Source of the DNA: Pyricularia pennisetigena
Lineage: Eukaryota; Ascomycota; Sordariomycetes; Magnaporthales; Pyriculariaceae
Length of the DNA stretch: 64,000 nt
Assembly (NCBI RefSeq): GCF_004337985.1
Contig: NW_021940922.1
Span: 248,001-312,000 of the forward strand
Direction of reading: 5' to 3'
The notes below the pieces were generated by a model, which saw nothing but the letters and a program-made list of their open reading frames with translations, did no database searches and was not told the origin of the DNA. Both the position numbers and the translations under genes were made by a program. This document shows, in pieces, positions 1 to 9,071 of the stretch. How positions within the stretch are numbered: position 1 is the first letter of the stretch; each line of letters begins with the position of its first letter.

Positions 1-1533
1 CCCATGTTGCACTGACCATTAGGAACAAGCTACCGGAAGTTTTCATCGTAACAGCTTCCAACGTGAAGTTCATGGGAGCTGACACCCGACATCTCCCCAT
101 CTTGTTGCTCCCGTCTTCAATTTGAGTCCGGACTCCGGTATGTGCCAAGGTGCTATCCTATTGCCTGCCAAGGCTGAAATTCCATCATCTTCTTGGCGAT
201 GAAGCATGACGTGTACCTACGCTGTACCTATCCTTGCCTATGGAATATTCCTGAGAAAAGTCTATTTGGCCAAGCCCTTGGTTTTGCCTCCAATATCGGA
301 CGGCGAAGCACATGTCCTCAATATGGATGCCAAGGCCAAGACCACCGACATCGGAAATTTCATTCAGTGGGTCTTCCATCATCCTGCATTCGCAAAGCAT
401 AAAACCCCGACTTTCATCCAGTATACGATGTGACGTAGTAATAAGAAGCTATCACCATGAAGCCGTTTTTTTGATCGTGGCCAGATATGTAGTGCTTATC
501 ACATAGGAGTGTGCATAGAAAAGAACAAGAGAAAAAAAAAAAGAAAAAGGAAAAGGAAAAAACAAAGAACGCCATCTGACGAGTCAAAGATATGACCACT
601 CAGGGACCGAGATCGCATGCAGGCATCCGATGGCGTTGGTCGGCGCAGGGTTGGCGCGGGAATGGCAGCGGAACATCTGCCGAGGGCACCATTTAAGGAT
701 AATAAGTCGGATTCGGGGCTGCTGCGATAGAAGGCTTGTTATATACCTCAAATACAGGGAAGCTCCCCGAACAATAACTTGACATGTTATAGTGGGTTGA
801 AACACTTATTTTGCCCATTCCAATCCAGAAATACTAGATAGTTTCCCGCTTTTATCTCGCTTCCGTTTAAACCTTGGTGTTGAAACAGAGACGAAGTTCG
901 GGCAGATACTTCACGGCGGAGGAGTGAAGGACGAACCGGGAAAAGCACGCCGTCTCGGTATGCCAAATCTCATAAGTCATAACATACCAGCTGACAATCT
1001 TAGCCACGTGCGACTTGACTTTGATTCAGGTTTAGCAAGGTCTGCTTGTTTGCTATGCGTTGGGAATTCGGGTGCTGTCAATTAAGCTTTATCCATCACC
1101 ATGCCCATTTCAGCTGAGGCTATACCGAGGAACCCCGGAAGATGACTGCGCGAATCAGGAACCTTCGCTAGAAAGTGCCTGAACATGGATTAGCCTAAAA
1201 TTCAGCTTGGACGAGTATTCCCAACCCAAGCGGCCAACCATCTGATAAACCGGCACAATGGCTTGTATCAGTCCCAGCCTACCTAACTTGGGTTGGCTCC
1301 CGAGAGCGATGCGGCCCGCTGTTCATGCGACTGGGTGAAGCAGCTCTTGGAGCAGCAGCACGATATCCATCCATATAAGATATGGAAACCTGAGCCCAAA
1401 AGCTGCTGGAGAGGTGCATGAACGTTATAGCCTAATTAAGTTCCTAATGGTAAGTCCTTATTGCACTGGTTTGCACCATTAGTTAATTGTTATTGCAAAG
1501 AACCGGGCTCCAGGCGAGACAACTCAAACGAAC
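1..1533. other. intergenic, no gene recognised
   Basis: Short overlapping reading frames only; none has a signal peptide, a recognisable domain or a convincing splice pattern. A short frame is open at the left edge on the plus strand and stops near 125; it could be the tail of a gene outside the window, but I do not recognise it. A purine-rich low-complexity tract lies around 525-570. The part nearest 1534 is presumably the promoter of the cutinase gene. Confidence 0.5.
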
Positions 1534-2555
1534 ATGCGTGATTCGACGAACCTATTCGTTGCAGCTGGTCTGCTCCTATCACTCACCAATGCTCTCCCGG
1601 CCTCCTCCATACATCGTGCAGAGGCCGTTCTCGAAACTAGGCAAAATCGGAACAGTGCCAACACACAGGTGCGGGAACACCCCAGCCCCACGCCAGCATC
1701 ACTCAGTGGGAAGTATCCCTTGTTGAGTTGGACATTCAACTAACAACCAACCAACCCGACAAGTAGAGTGCCGCGGGTCCCTGCGCTGACATGACGGTGG
1801 TCTTTGCCCGCGGAACTACAGAGAGAGGCAACGTCGGGACCGTCGTGGGTCCCCCCCTCCTCGACGCCATCAGGCAGGCGTCCAATGGTCTCACCGTCAA
1901 CATGCAGGGGGTGGATTATGCTGCCGACGTACGGGGTTTCATGCAGGGGGGTGATCCGCGGGGCAGCGCGAGAATGTGCGTCCCTTTTTTCAGCTACCCT
2001 TTCTGGTGAAAACAAGACCACTGACACGAGACCAAACAACCAAAAATATGATTTAAAAAAAACAGGGCAAGCATCGTAAAAGCCCTGGCATCTGATTGTC
2101 CCGAAACGGGTATCATTATTTCGGGCTACTCCCAAGGCGCGCAGCTGATGCACAACGCGGCAGACCAGCTCGACCCCGTCTCCGCCTCGCATGTCATGGC
2201 GGCGGTTGCGTTCGGCGACCCGCTGAACGGGAAAGGGGTGACCGGAGTGGACCCGTCCCGGACGCTTGTGATATGCCACGACCGCGACAACATCTGCGAA
2301 GGTGGCACCCAGGTCCGCCAGGCACACCTCACCTATGGACAAGACGTAGGGAAGGCCGCCAGCTTCATCGTCCAGGCGGCGGCCGCCGGCCAGGGTGCCG
2401 ATCAGGGTGTAGGGGAGGGCGCAGGTGCTGGTCAGAGTGGAGTGGAGGGTGGTGGTGCCGGCCAGGGTGAAGAAGAGGGTGCCGCTGTTGGCCAGGGTGG
2501 AGGGCAGGGTGTCGGTGCCGGTGCCGGTGCCGGTGCCGGTGCCCATCAGAACTAA
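1534..2555 (+). CDS. secreted cutinase (CE5 family), three exons
   Basis: Serine esterase predicted to hydrolyse cutin or related polyesters outside the cell. My exon model is 1534-1668, 1767-1975 and 2066-2555, giving 277 aa. Both introns (98 and 90 bp) are GT-AG and keep frame. The start gives a signal peptide of about 20 residues (hydrophobic core LFVAAGLLLSL). Exon 2 carries the conserved TVVFARGTTERGNVG block. Exon 3 has the nucleophile motif GYSQG, then the CHDRDNIC segment with the probable catalytic Asp, and AHLTYG with the probable catalytic His. Paired cysteines around these positions fit the family. The catalytic domain ends near residue 208. After it comes a tail of about 65-70 residues made of Gly, Ala, Glu and Gln repeats, which ordinary cutinases lack. 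The tail DNA holds a GGTGCC hexamer microsatellite at about 2509-2545. Family assignment is firm; substrate is inferred. Confidence 0.9.
2509..2545 (+). repeat. GGTGCC hexanucleotide microsatellite in the cutinase tail
   Basis: Perfect or near-perfect tandem copies of a 6-bp unit encode alternating Gly-Ala at the very end of the cutinase. Units of six keep the frame, so copy-number change would alter tail length without killing the enzyme. Confidence 0.8.
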
Positions 2556-2675
2556 TACATGCCCTAGGGAGAATGGAGTTCGTATATTAATCTGCCAGGT
2601 GGTTGTGACTTTGATATCACATTGCAATTTGCAAACCCCGAAGTGATATTGGGGACAATTTCACCACTGTAGAGG

Positions 2676-2699
2676 TTGACAAGTGCTGGCACTTGTCAA
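2676..2699. repeat. perfect inverted repeat (11-bp arms, 2-nt spacer)
   Basis: Arms TTGACAAGTGC and GCACTTGTCAA flank the dinucleotide TG. It lies about 120 bp past the cutinase stop codon. It may form a hairpin in the 3' region or be a palindromic protein-binding site; nothing here decides which. Confidence 0.7.
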
Positions 2700-2742
2700 A
2701 GTTTGCCTTAACCCGGTGATGATAACATCAACTAACTTAAGC

Positions 2743-2988
2743 ATGATGAGCTCGTTTTCTTGCACAAAAACCTTGCTGTTAGTCGCATCTATGAATTTCA
2801 ATGTAAGAAAGCAAGTGACCACTGACCAGGAAGTACAAGTCCAGTGGGGCTGCCAAGGCGGTGCTCCTATAATCTCTGCTGATCAAAACATGCCACAATG
2901 TTTGTCTCAAGGGCTATCCATAACAAATCAGTCTTGCATTGCCGCAAAATCGTTGAAATCTTATGCTGCTGAGCTGTGGACAGACTGA
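2743..2988 (+). CDS. small ORF, doubtful
   Basis: An ORF whose in-frame Met codons lie at 2683 and about 2743. From the inner Met the peptide starts with a weakly hydrophobic stretch and contains four cysteines. It has no recognisable domain, no clear signal peptidase site and no supporting introns. It may be noncoding. Listed because it lies in an otherwise empty interval between two secreted-protein genes. Confidence 0.15.
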   Translation: MMSSFSCTKTLLLVASMNFNVRKQVTTDQEVQVQWGCQGGAPIISADQNMPQCLSQGLSITNQSCIAAKSLKSYAAELWTD

Positions 2989-3239
2989 CCCTATTTGTGT
3001 ATTGGCTGCGGAAATTGTGGCTTAAAAAGATATATGAGCAGTGAGCTAGCTCTTGATCCAGCGTTACACAATAGCTGAAGAACTTTTTTGAGTTGGCAAG
3101 CTTTTGAAATATGCCGCTCGTTGATTGTTGACCATTCCTTCAAGTATGACAATGGTTCAGAATCATCGGGGACTATGCTGTTCTATTGCTATTTGCGACT
3201 AGACAGACTAATGTATTCGGAACGACTTGTGCCCAGAAA

Positions 3240-3657
3240 TTAAAATTGACAAACAAAAACATATGAGCTCTCAGGGCACAGCCACGAATTCCCGATTTCG
3301 CCTGGCCTTTCTTTATTCCAAGTCCCTGCTCGTCTAACAAATTATACGTTTCTTTTTGTCGTGGAATCCCCTTTTGAAAACCCATTTCAATGATACATAC
3401 CTCATGTTACAATGTCCATCGAAATAAACAGTAACACCATTGACGTGTGTCTTATCATTTACGCTACCAGCGTAATGCTCTGAGAAAACCAGACAAATTT
3501 TTCCGTCAATCACTTTACGTTGGTAGATGGTAAAAGGACAGTCATTTCCGCAGGGCGTTCCGTAGGGCGCATTTGCGTATTCGATATCTCCGGCGAAAAC
3601 TAATGGGGAAAAAGCCAGCGAGGCGATACTAAATGTGAGTAAGTTTTGGATTTGCAT
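3240..3657 (-). CDS. small secreted cysteine-rich protein, two exons (effector candidate)
   Basis: I do not recognise the family. The first exon (3657-3401) starts with a clear signal peptide (core LLTFSIASLAFSPLVFA, cleavage near residue 22). Reading straight through would add a lysine-rich tail and leave an unpaired set of four cysteines. A GTATGT donor at 3400 and a TTAG acceptor ending at 3334 define a 67-bp intron that keeps frame. The second exon (3333-3240) then ends at a TAA. The spliced protein is about 116 aa. The mature part has six cysteines, an even number, and the two added cysteines come from exon 2. This independently supports the splice model. No transmembrane segment follows the signal peptide. 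Small size, secretion, cysteines and a position next to a transposon-rich region fit a fungal effector or another apoplastic protein; the role is inference. Confidence 0.65.
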
Positions 3658-4833
3658 TTTGTTATTCGATTTTCGTTTTTTTGCTTTTTGTTTGTTTTAT
3701 TTCCTGCCAAATTTTATGAGAAGAAAGTTGTGTTGTAGAATTCCACGTAAAGTTGGTGGGTAATATCAATAAAAAAATGGTCGAAGATACAGCCCAACGG
3801 TTCAAGTGGGCGCAAAGAAATTGAAATATAAAGAAATCTAAATTACAGGTATGGCGAAGTTTTTTAATCCTGGAAACTTTGGACCAGGATATTATTGCCC
3901 AAAATTTTAAGGCGTTGTTTCTGTTCGTCGGGTTCACCGAACCGTACTGTAGAAATTTTGAAAGATCTAAATATAAAAAGACCTGGTTTCATTTTACTAG
4001 CTAAAAATATGATTTTGAAATACATGGTTTGACAAAGAAGGTTTGTAGATAAATAAAGATAATCAGAATTTGCCTGGTACAAATTAATAACGGCCAAGGA
4101 TGTGGTCACTTCACACCCACCGCGAAGTAATTGCTTTGAACTTGTGAAATTAGTGGTGCAGAGTATTCTCCATGCGCACCGTTGATACAAGTCCTCAGAC
4201 AAAGAATCATCTGCAATCTCGCACAAAGACAAACAAGTGGCAGCTATTGTAAGATGACCATAAAAACAAGGCTCTCAGGCCTACAATTTGAAAGTCAAGT
4301 GACGTGAGATGAACAGTTCCGGTTGCTGGAATGGAAGAACCCTTAGTCTTACTGTCTTCTTCCAGATTTCGGGACGAGTGGGGGAAGCAAGCGACCACAT
4401 AAAAAAATAGCCCCCCCTTGAAAGGTTGGAGAAGGAATTTTTGCTGATATAAAAAGTTTGGATGGAACAATGCGACAAACAAGTGAATTCAAATTAACTT
4501 CAGTCAAAAAAGCCAAAGAGCAGAGTGCTTGACATCACGTGTAATAGTGGAACCGTCGCGGGTGCTTCCAATTCTCCGACGCGTGATTGGTTGCAACTCT
4601 GTGATGATGACAGGTGGAAGGTGGACCAACTGCCGCATCACTGCTTTCCTTAGCCTATCTGTGCCTCTATCCCCTTCCAACCAACCGCACAACCTGACCA
4701 GGATCCGAGTTCAGTCGACTTTTGTAACACCACCCGAAGTATCTCCAGCTGTTGGAGACTGGAGTAAACCTGGATCACCATCCTTCTTCTTGTCCAAGGC
4801 GCATGTGAGTGCCGAACCCGACAAGCCGGCACC
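3658..4833. other. intergenic between divergent genes, no gene recognised
   Basis: This interval separates the minus-strand secreted protein from the plus-strand YOS9-like gene and must hold both promoters. Several short minus-strand frames are open but have no domain, signal peptide or coding texture. Confidence 0.5.
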
Positions 4834-6702
4834 ATGCGCGGCCTCAAGTACCTGCTGCTGGCCAGCGGTGGTGTAGGCCTCTGCGCCGCCCGCCATGCTT
4901 TCAGCATCCACGAAGACATGCTTTCGCATCCACAGGTTGGCAGCCCAACACCACAATCCACAACATATCGTGTCATACCCTACTGACTTTGCATCCGCCG
5001 GTTGCTTCAGTTTGAGATAGTCTTCTCCGAAACCTTTATCCGCGAATCCGATGCCCTCGCCCTGATAGAAAGTGCTGGCAAAAACCCCCAACAAGCTCAC
5101 GCGACCACACAATCCTCGTCCTTCACCTCTACCGACACATCAAAAACCACCACACCACCGACTAATCACAACGATGGCGATGACGACCAGCCTGTACTCT
5201 CGGAAACCTATGAGGTCATCAATGTCCCGCCGGCCCGCTACTTCTGCGCCATCCCCGTTCTTGCGCCCCTACCCGCCCTGAACCAGACGGCCATCGATCT
5301 TGCCAAAGCTGAGGAGCTCCGCGAGATGACGGATGCCACTTCCCATGGCTGGGAGCTGCTTAACAACCTCAACGGCCAATGCTTATACTATACCGCCGGG
5401 TACTGGAGCTACAGCTTCTGCTACAACCGCAACGTCGTCCAATACCACGCCCTCCCGCCTGGGACCAGGAGCGGCCCTCCCGTCCGCGACGAGCGCGAAC
5501 CGGAGTATGTTCTCGGCCGAGCCCTCCCGCAGACGGCACATGGTCAGCAAACAGGCAAGAGCCTGGGCGACAGGGACCAAGGCAAGGAGCAGGCCGTGCT
5601 GAAACAAGATGACAAAGGCGTGTCCAAAAATGCCGCGCAGCCCAACTCGGAGCTGGTCATTAAAGGCGACCAGCGCTACCTCGTTCAGCGCCTCGACAGC
5701 GGCACGATCTGCGACCTGACGGGCCGCCCGCGCACCATCGAGATCCAATACCATTGCGCCCTGGGGACCACGGTCGATCGCATCGGCTGGATCAAGGAGG
5801 TGACAACTTGCTCGTACCTGATGATGGTGCAGACGCCACGCCTGTGCGAGGACGTCGCCTTCCTCCCGCCCAAGCCGACCCGCGCCCACCCGATCAGCTG
5901 CCGGCAGATCGTATCTTCAGAGGACGAGATCAAGAGCTGGCAGAGCCAGAAGACGCTCGACGCCAGGCTCCGCCTCACTGGGGCCGAGTCCCAGTGGCAA
6001 CTCGGCGGCCAGCAGCAGCAACAGCACCAACAGGAAGCCAACGGACAACACAAGAAGCACCAAAAGCAGCAACAGCGCTCGTTCACGGGCGTCAACATTG
6101 GCGGCGTCGTCATCGGCAGCCGCAACGTGCTCGGCCGCCTCGAAGACGGCCAGCCGGTGCCCAACCTGACACCGCCGCGCAAGGCCGGGTCGATGTTTCA
6201 GAATGGCGCCCGGGCGGGGGCGGCGCAGCCCATCGTGGAGCTGCTGGCGCTCGCCAAGTCCAAGGCCGAGGGCGGTCAGATCGAGGTCGTGTCTGACGAG
6301 GACCTACTGCAGCTTGAGCTGGACCCCGTCCAGGTGGAGGAGCTGCGCGAGGCCTTGATCAAGCTGGCGGGCGACAAAGGTTGGAAACTCGAGATACTGG
6401 AGCACCTCAACGACGTGGCCGAGTTCCGGGGTGTGGTCCAGGATCCGCACAACCCGGACAACGACGTATACTACAACGGCGGGGAGGCCAATGCGCCCCC
6501 CATCATGGACGGGACGGACAGGAAGGCCTACGGGAACACTGCCGATGATGATAGGCGGGCGGTCGGGAACAGGGACAAGGACAAGGGTGGCAAGGCCGCC
6601 GGGCCTGGAAGGAAAGCGCAGAAGAAAGATGATGACAAGGAGGATGGTCGGGATACGACTGATGCCGGAAGTGAGGAAAGGTTCTTTAAGGATGAGTTGT
6701 GA
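4834..6702 (+). CDS. YOS9: YOS9/OS-9-like ER lectin of ER-associated degradation
   Basis: Predicted ER-lumen lectin that reads trimmed N-glycans on misfolded glycoproteins and hands them to the HRD1 ubiquitin-ligase complex. Exons are 4834-4935 and 5011-6702 (597 aa). The 75-bp intron has a CTGAC branch site and a TTCAG acceptor. Exon 1 gives a signal peptide (core LLLASGGVGLCAA) and the conserved start of the mature protein, continuing into FEIVFSETFI. The mannose-6-phosphate receptor homology (MRH) domain runs from about residue 150 to 315. Its four sugar-contact residues appear to be present: Gln in VVQYH, Arg in GRPRTIEIQYHC, and Glu and Tyr in IKEVTTCSYL. About 85 residues of linker lie inside the domain between the first and second cysteine blocks. 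A glutamine/histidine-rich stretch follows near residues 370-390. The last four residues are KDEL, an ER-retrieval signal. The C-terminal region is charged and probably disordered. Confidence 0.9.
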
Positions 6703-8477
6703 TTTTTTACAACAGTGATGCATCCTGCTTTATTTGGAATACGAATGTCACGATTTTACTCATGCAGTTCGCTCACTTTGGCTGTTGCTATCACGATCAA
6801 GCCATCTGTATATCTCTTGTTTTGGAAACAGTTCTCGCTGATCACGATGGTTAACTCGGTTGTTCCATTCTGTCCCCCGGATCTCAAGCTGTGGCGTCTG
6901 AAAACGCGAGAAAAAAAAAAAAAAAAAAAAAAATCATAACAATCAGTTGAGAAAGCGGGCAACTCGTATTTTGTCAGTGGGCAAAACGGTGAAACGGGAG
7001 CGCCTGAACTGAGTAGGAAATGACCAGAAGGACAAACTCGAAATGCTTGTCTGGTGAAGCTCACCCCTGTTGATTTGGGTGTCTCGCACAGAGTTGCACT
7101 GATAAACGCAAGCAGGCCCAGGTGCTGGGCGGCAAAAGCGGCGCTCGCCTGGCCAAAATCCCGGGCTAGCGCTCTCCACCCTGGTCAGATAGGCTTGGTA
7201 TGGCACCAGCACTTGTAATGGCTGGGGATTTGGAGCGTTCCGATTTTAGTGGGCAACCTGACAGGCCAGGCGCCCGCCTGGGCAACGGAAGAAAAGCTTG
7301 GCCGAGCGTTGAGGGATCGTGGAACGGCGAGTGCCGGCGCAGTTTCAGGGCTTCTTGCGCCACCCATCATCACGAACAAATGCCCTGACAGTCCTCTCAG
7401 GATTCCAGCGTCCACAAGCTTATCCTTTCTATGTCGCGGCGGTGCCCAAGCGTGAAATTCTTTGCTCATGCGAGCACTTTGTGCTGTTGAGAATTTCTAC
7501 ACGTTTCTGTACGTCAGAGATTATTGTCCAAAGCGCTCTGTTTGGACTTTCTGGAGAAATCCTAGGGCTCAATCTTGTCTCGGTGCAGCTGGCGCGATTA
7601 ACGAAAAATCGCATATACGAAGGGGGCCGGAGATGTATTCTTTTGTCCTAGCGACTGGCAATCGCTGCTTACTTTATGATCCGGATGAATTGGTAAATTG
7701 ACTGGAAGTCGCCAATTGGAGATCGAATTTTTCCCACAGCCTACGGGTCTCGATCGGCAAGGAGGCTATGGAGGGGGCTTAATAGGTGCCGTAGTAGGTA
7801 ATAACTATAATCTGGACTTGATTATCAAGATGTACATGTCAAGGTTCCCCGAGACGGATACACGGCGTATAGAGAACACCTCGGTCAATCGGCGCTTAGC
7901 AGCTGACAAAGAAAATCGACAGCAGTTGCATCCATCGACGCCAAACAGCAATAAAAAAGACTAAGACTAGCGCGATCACTAGGGCCTTGGAGAACACATG
8001 GGAGCTCATCTTGAGGAAGAACATGGAGGGCAGGGGGAGCACTGGAGCTCAACGGGCAGGCTAATGCAGGCACTTTGGTAAAAATAAGCATCCTATCACC
8101 AACGGCCTAAGCTGTAAACATTATCCGAAGGCTCAAGAGCTGCGCCCATGCGTCGCCAAGCTGTCATCCGGTGGCTGTATGCCGGCCTATTTCCCAGCCT
8201 TGTGCAGGACGTCGTATGTAGAAGGAAACAACTTCGGCGTATCCAATTGAATATATATAGAGAAGTGCAAGTCTCTCAACTCTACACATTTCTGATATCC
8301 TCTTCATCGCAACAATCATCAGCACATTCGGTTACCTTCTATTCGCTCTTATTCCCTTTTATTCACTTCTACTTTTCCATTTGTTCCTTTCTCTCGCTAC
8401 TAGATAGCCTGCCTACTTTTCAACCTAATTAACTTCCATCTTCTTTCAGCAACCCACCAAACCCCCAACTCGCCAAC
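6703..8477. other. intergenic, no gene recognised; 23-base A run
   Basis: A run of about 23 adenines at 6911-6933 follows the YOS9-like gene. Frames between 7185 and 7965 overlap on both strands and show no domain or splice logic. The last 250 bp look like the promoter and leader of the next gene. Confidence 0.5.
8241..8477 (+). promoter_or_regulatory. core promoter and pyrimidine-rich leader
   Basis: A TATA-like stretch (AATATATATAGAG) near 8250 precedes about 200 bp rich in C and T, including TCTCAACTC and CTTTCTCTCGC tracts. This is the common layout for highly expressed filamentous-fungal genes. The start codon at 8478 sits in a good context (CCAACATG). Confidence 0.5.
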
Positions 8478-9071
8478 ATGCGCTTCGAGACCCTCGCCGT
8501 TCTTACCCTCGCTAGCCTGGCCACCGCCAACCGCAAGCCCAACCCCTGGGATCCTCTTGACGTCCGTTCCCTCAAGAAGTGCCAGGCTGGCTGCATCCAG
8601 AGCACCCTCCCCAAGCTCGGCGACGGCAAATTCGTCATCCTCCAGACTCCCAACGAGTACTTTTGCGCCTCCCCGGACCTCAAGGAGTGGCTGCGTGACG
8701 AGGTCTTTCCCTGCGGTGTCACCGCGTGCGGCCGCAAGGTCAAGCTTTATGCCAAGCGTAAGCATACACAATTCCCTTCAACCCCCCACCCCCAAAACAA
8801 AACTTGTTTGGCACGGCCGGGGCGAAACTGACACTGCTTCTTTTTTGTTTTCTCCACAGGCGGCATGAAGTGGCTGCGCAACACCTGCCCCAACCTCACC
8901 TTCACCGAGGCCGAGTTCTCCCAGCCCGCTGGCCAGCCTGCTGGTGGTGCCTCTGCTGGCACTCCTGCCGAGCAGCCCGGTGCCGAGCACTCTGGACAGC
9001 CCGCTGCCGAACCTGCCGGCGCCGAGGATCCCGAGGCCGGAGATGAGAGTCACGACGACAACGATAACTAG
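8478..9071 (+). CDS. small secreted cysteine protein with acidic Pro/Ala tail, two exons
   Basis: Exons are 8478-8757 and 8860-9071 (163 aa). The 102-bp intron has a GTAAGC donor, a CTGAC branch site and a CCACAG acceptor, and it keeps frame. The first 18 residues are a signal peptide (core LAVLTLASLATA). The mature domain (about residues 19-105) has six cysteines, spaced as a CxxxC pair, a single, a CxxxxC pair and a single; this does not match the CFEM spacing I know. From about residue 113 to the end the protein is Pro/Ala/Gly/Glu-rich and ends in an acidic Asp/Asn run, probably disordered. Codons are strongly C-ending, typical of a well-expressed gene. I do not recognise the family. It could be a wall-associated or secreted structural protein, or an effector. 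Confidence 0.8.

Noticed and set aside
3..125. Frame open at the left window edge on the plus strand
   Set aside because: Only about 40 codons, no domain and no splice acceptor evidence; it cannot be told from chance.
4711..5112. Minus-strand ORF of 133 aa over the start of the YOS9-like gene
   Set aside because: It is antisense to a well-supported exon and signal peptide and has no domain.
7185..7965. Cluster of overlapping ORFs of 60-110 aa on both strands
   Set aside because: No frame stands out, codon use is uneven and there is no homology I can recognise.
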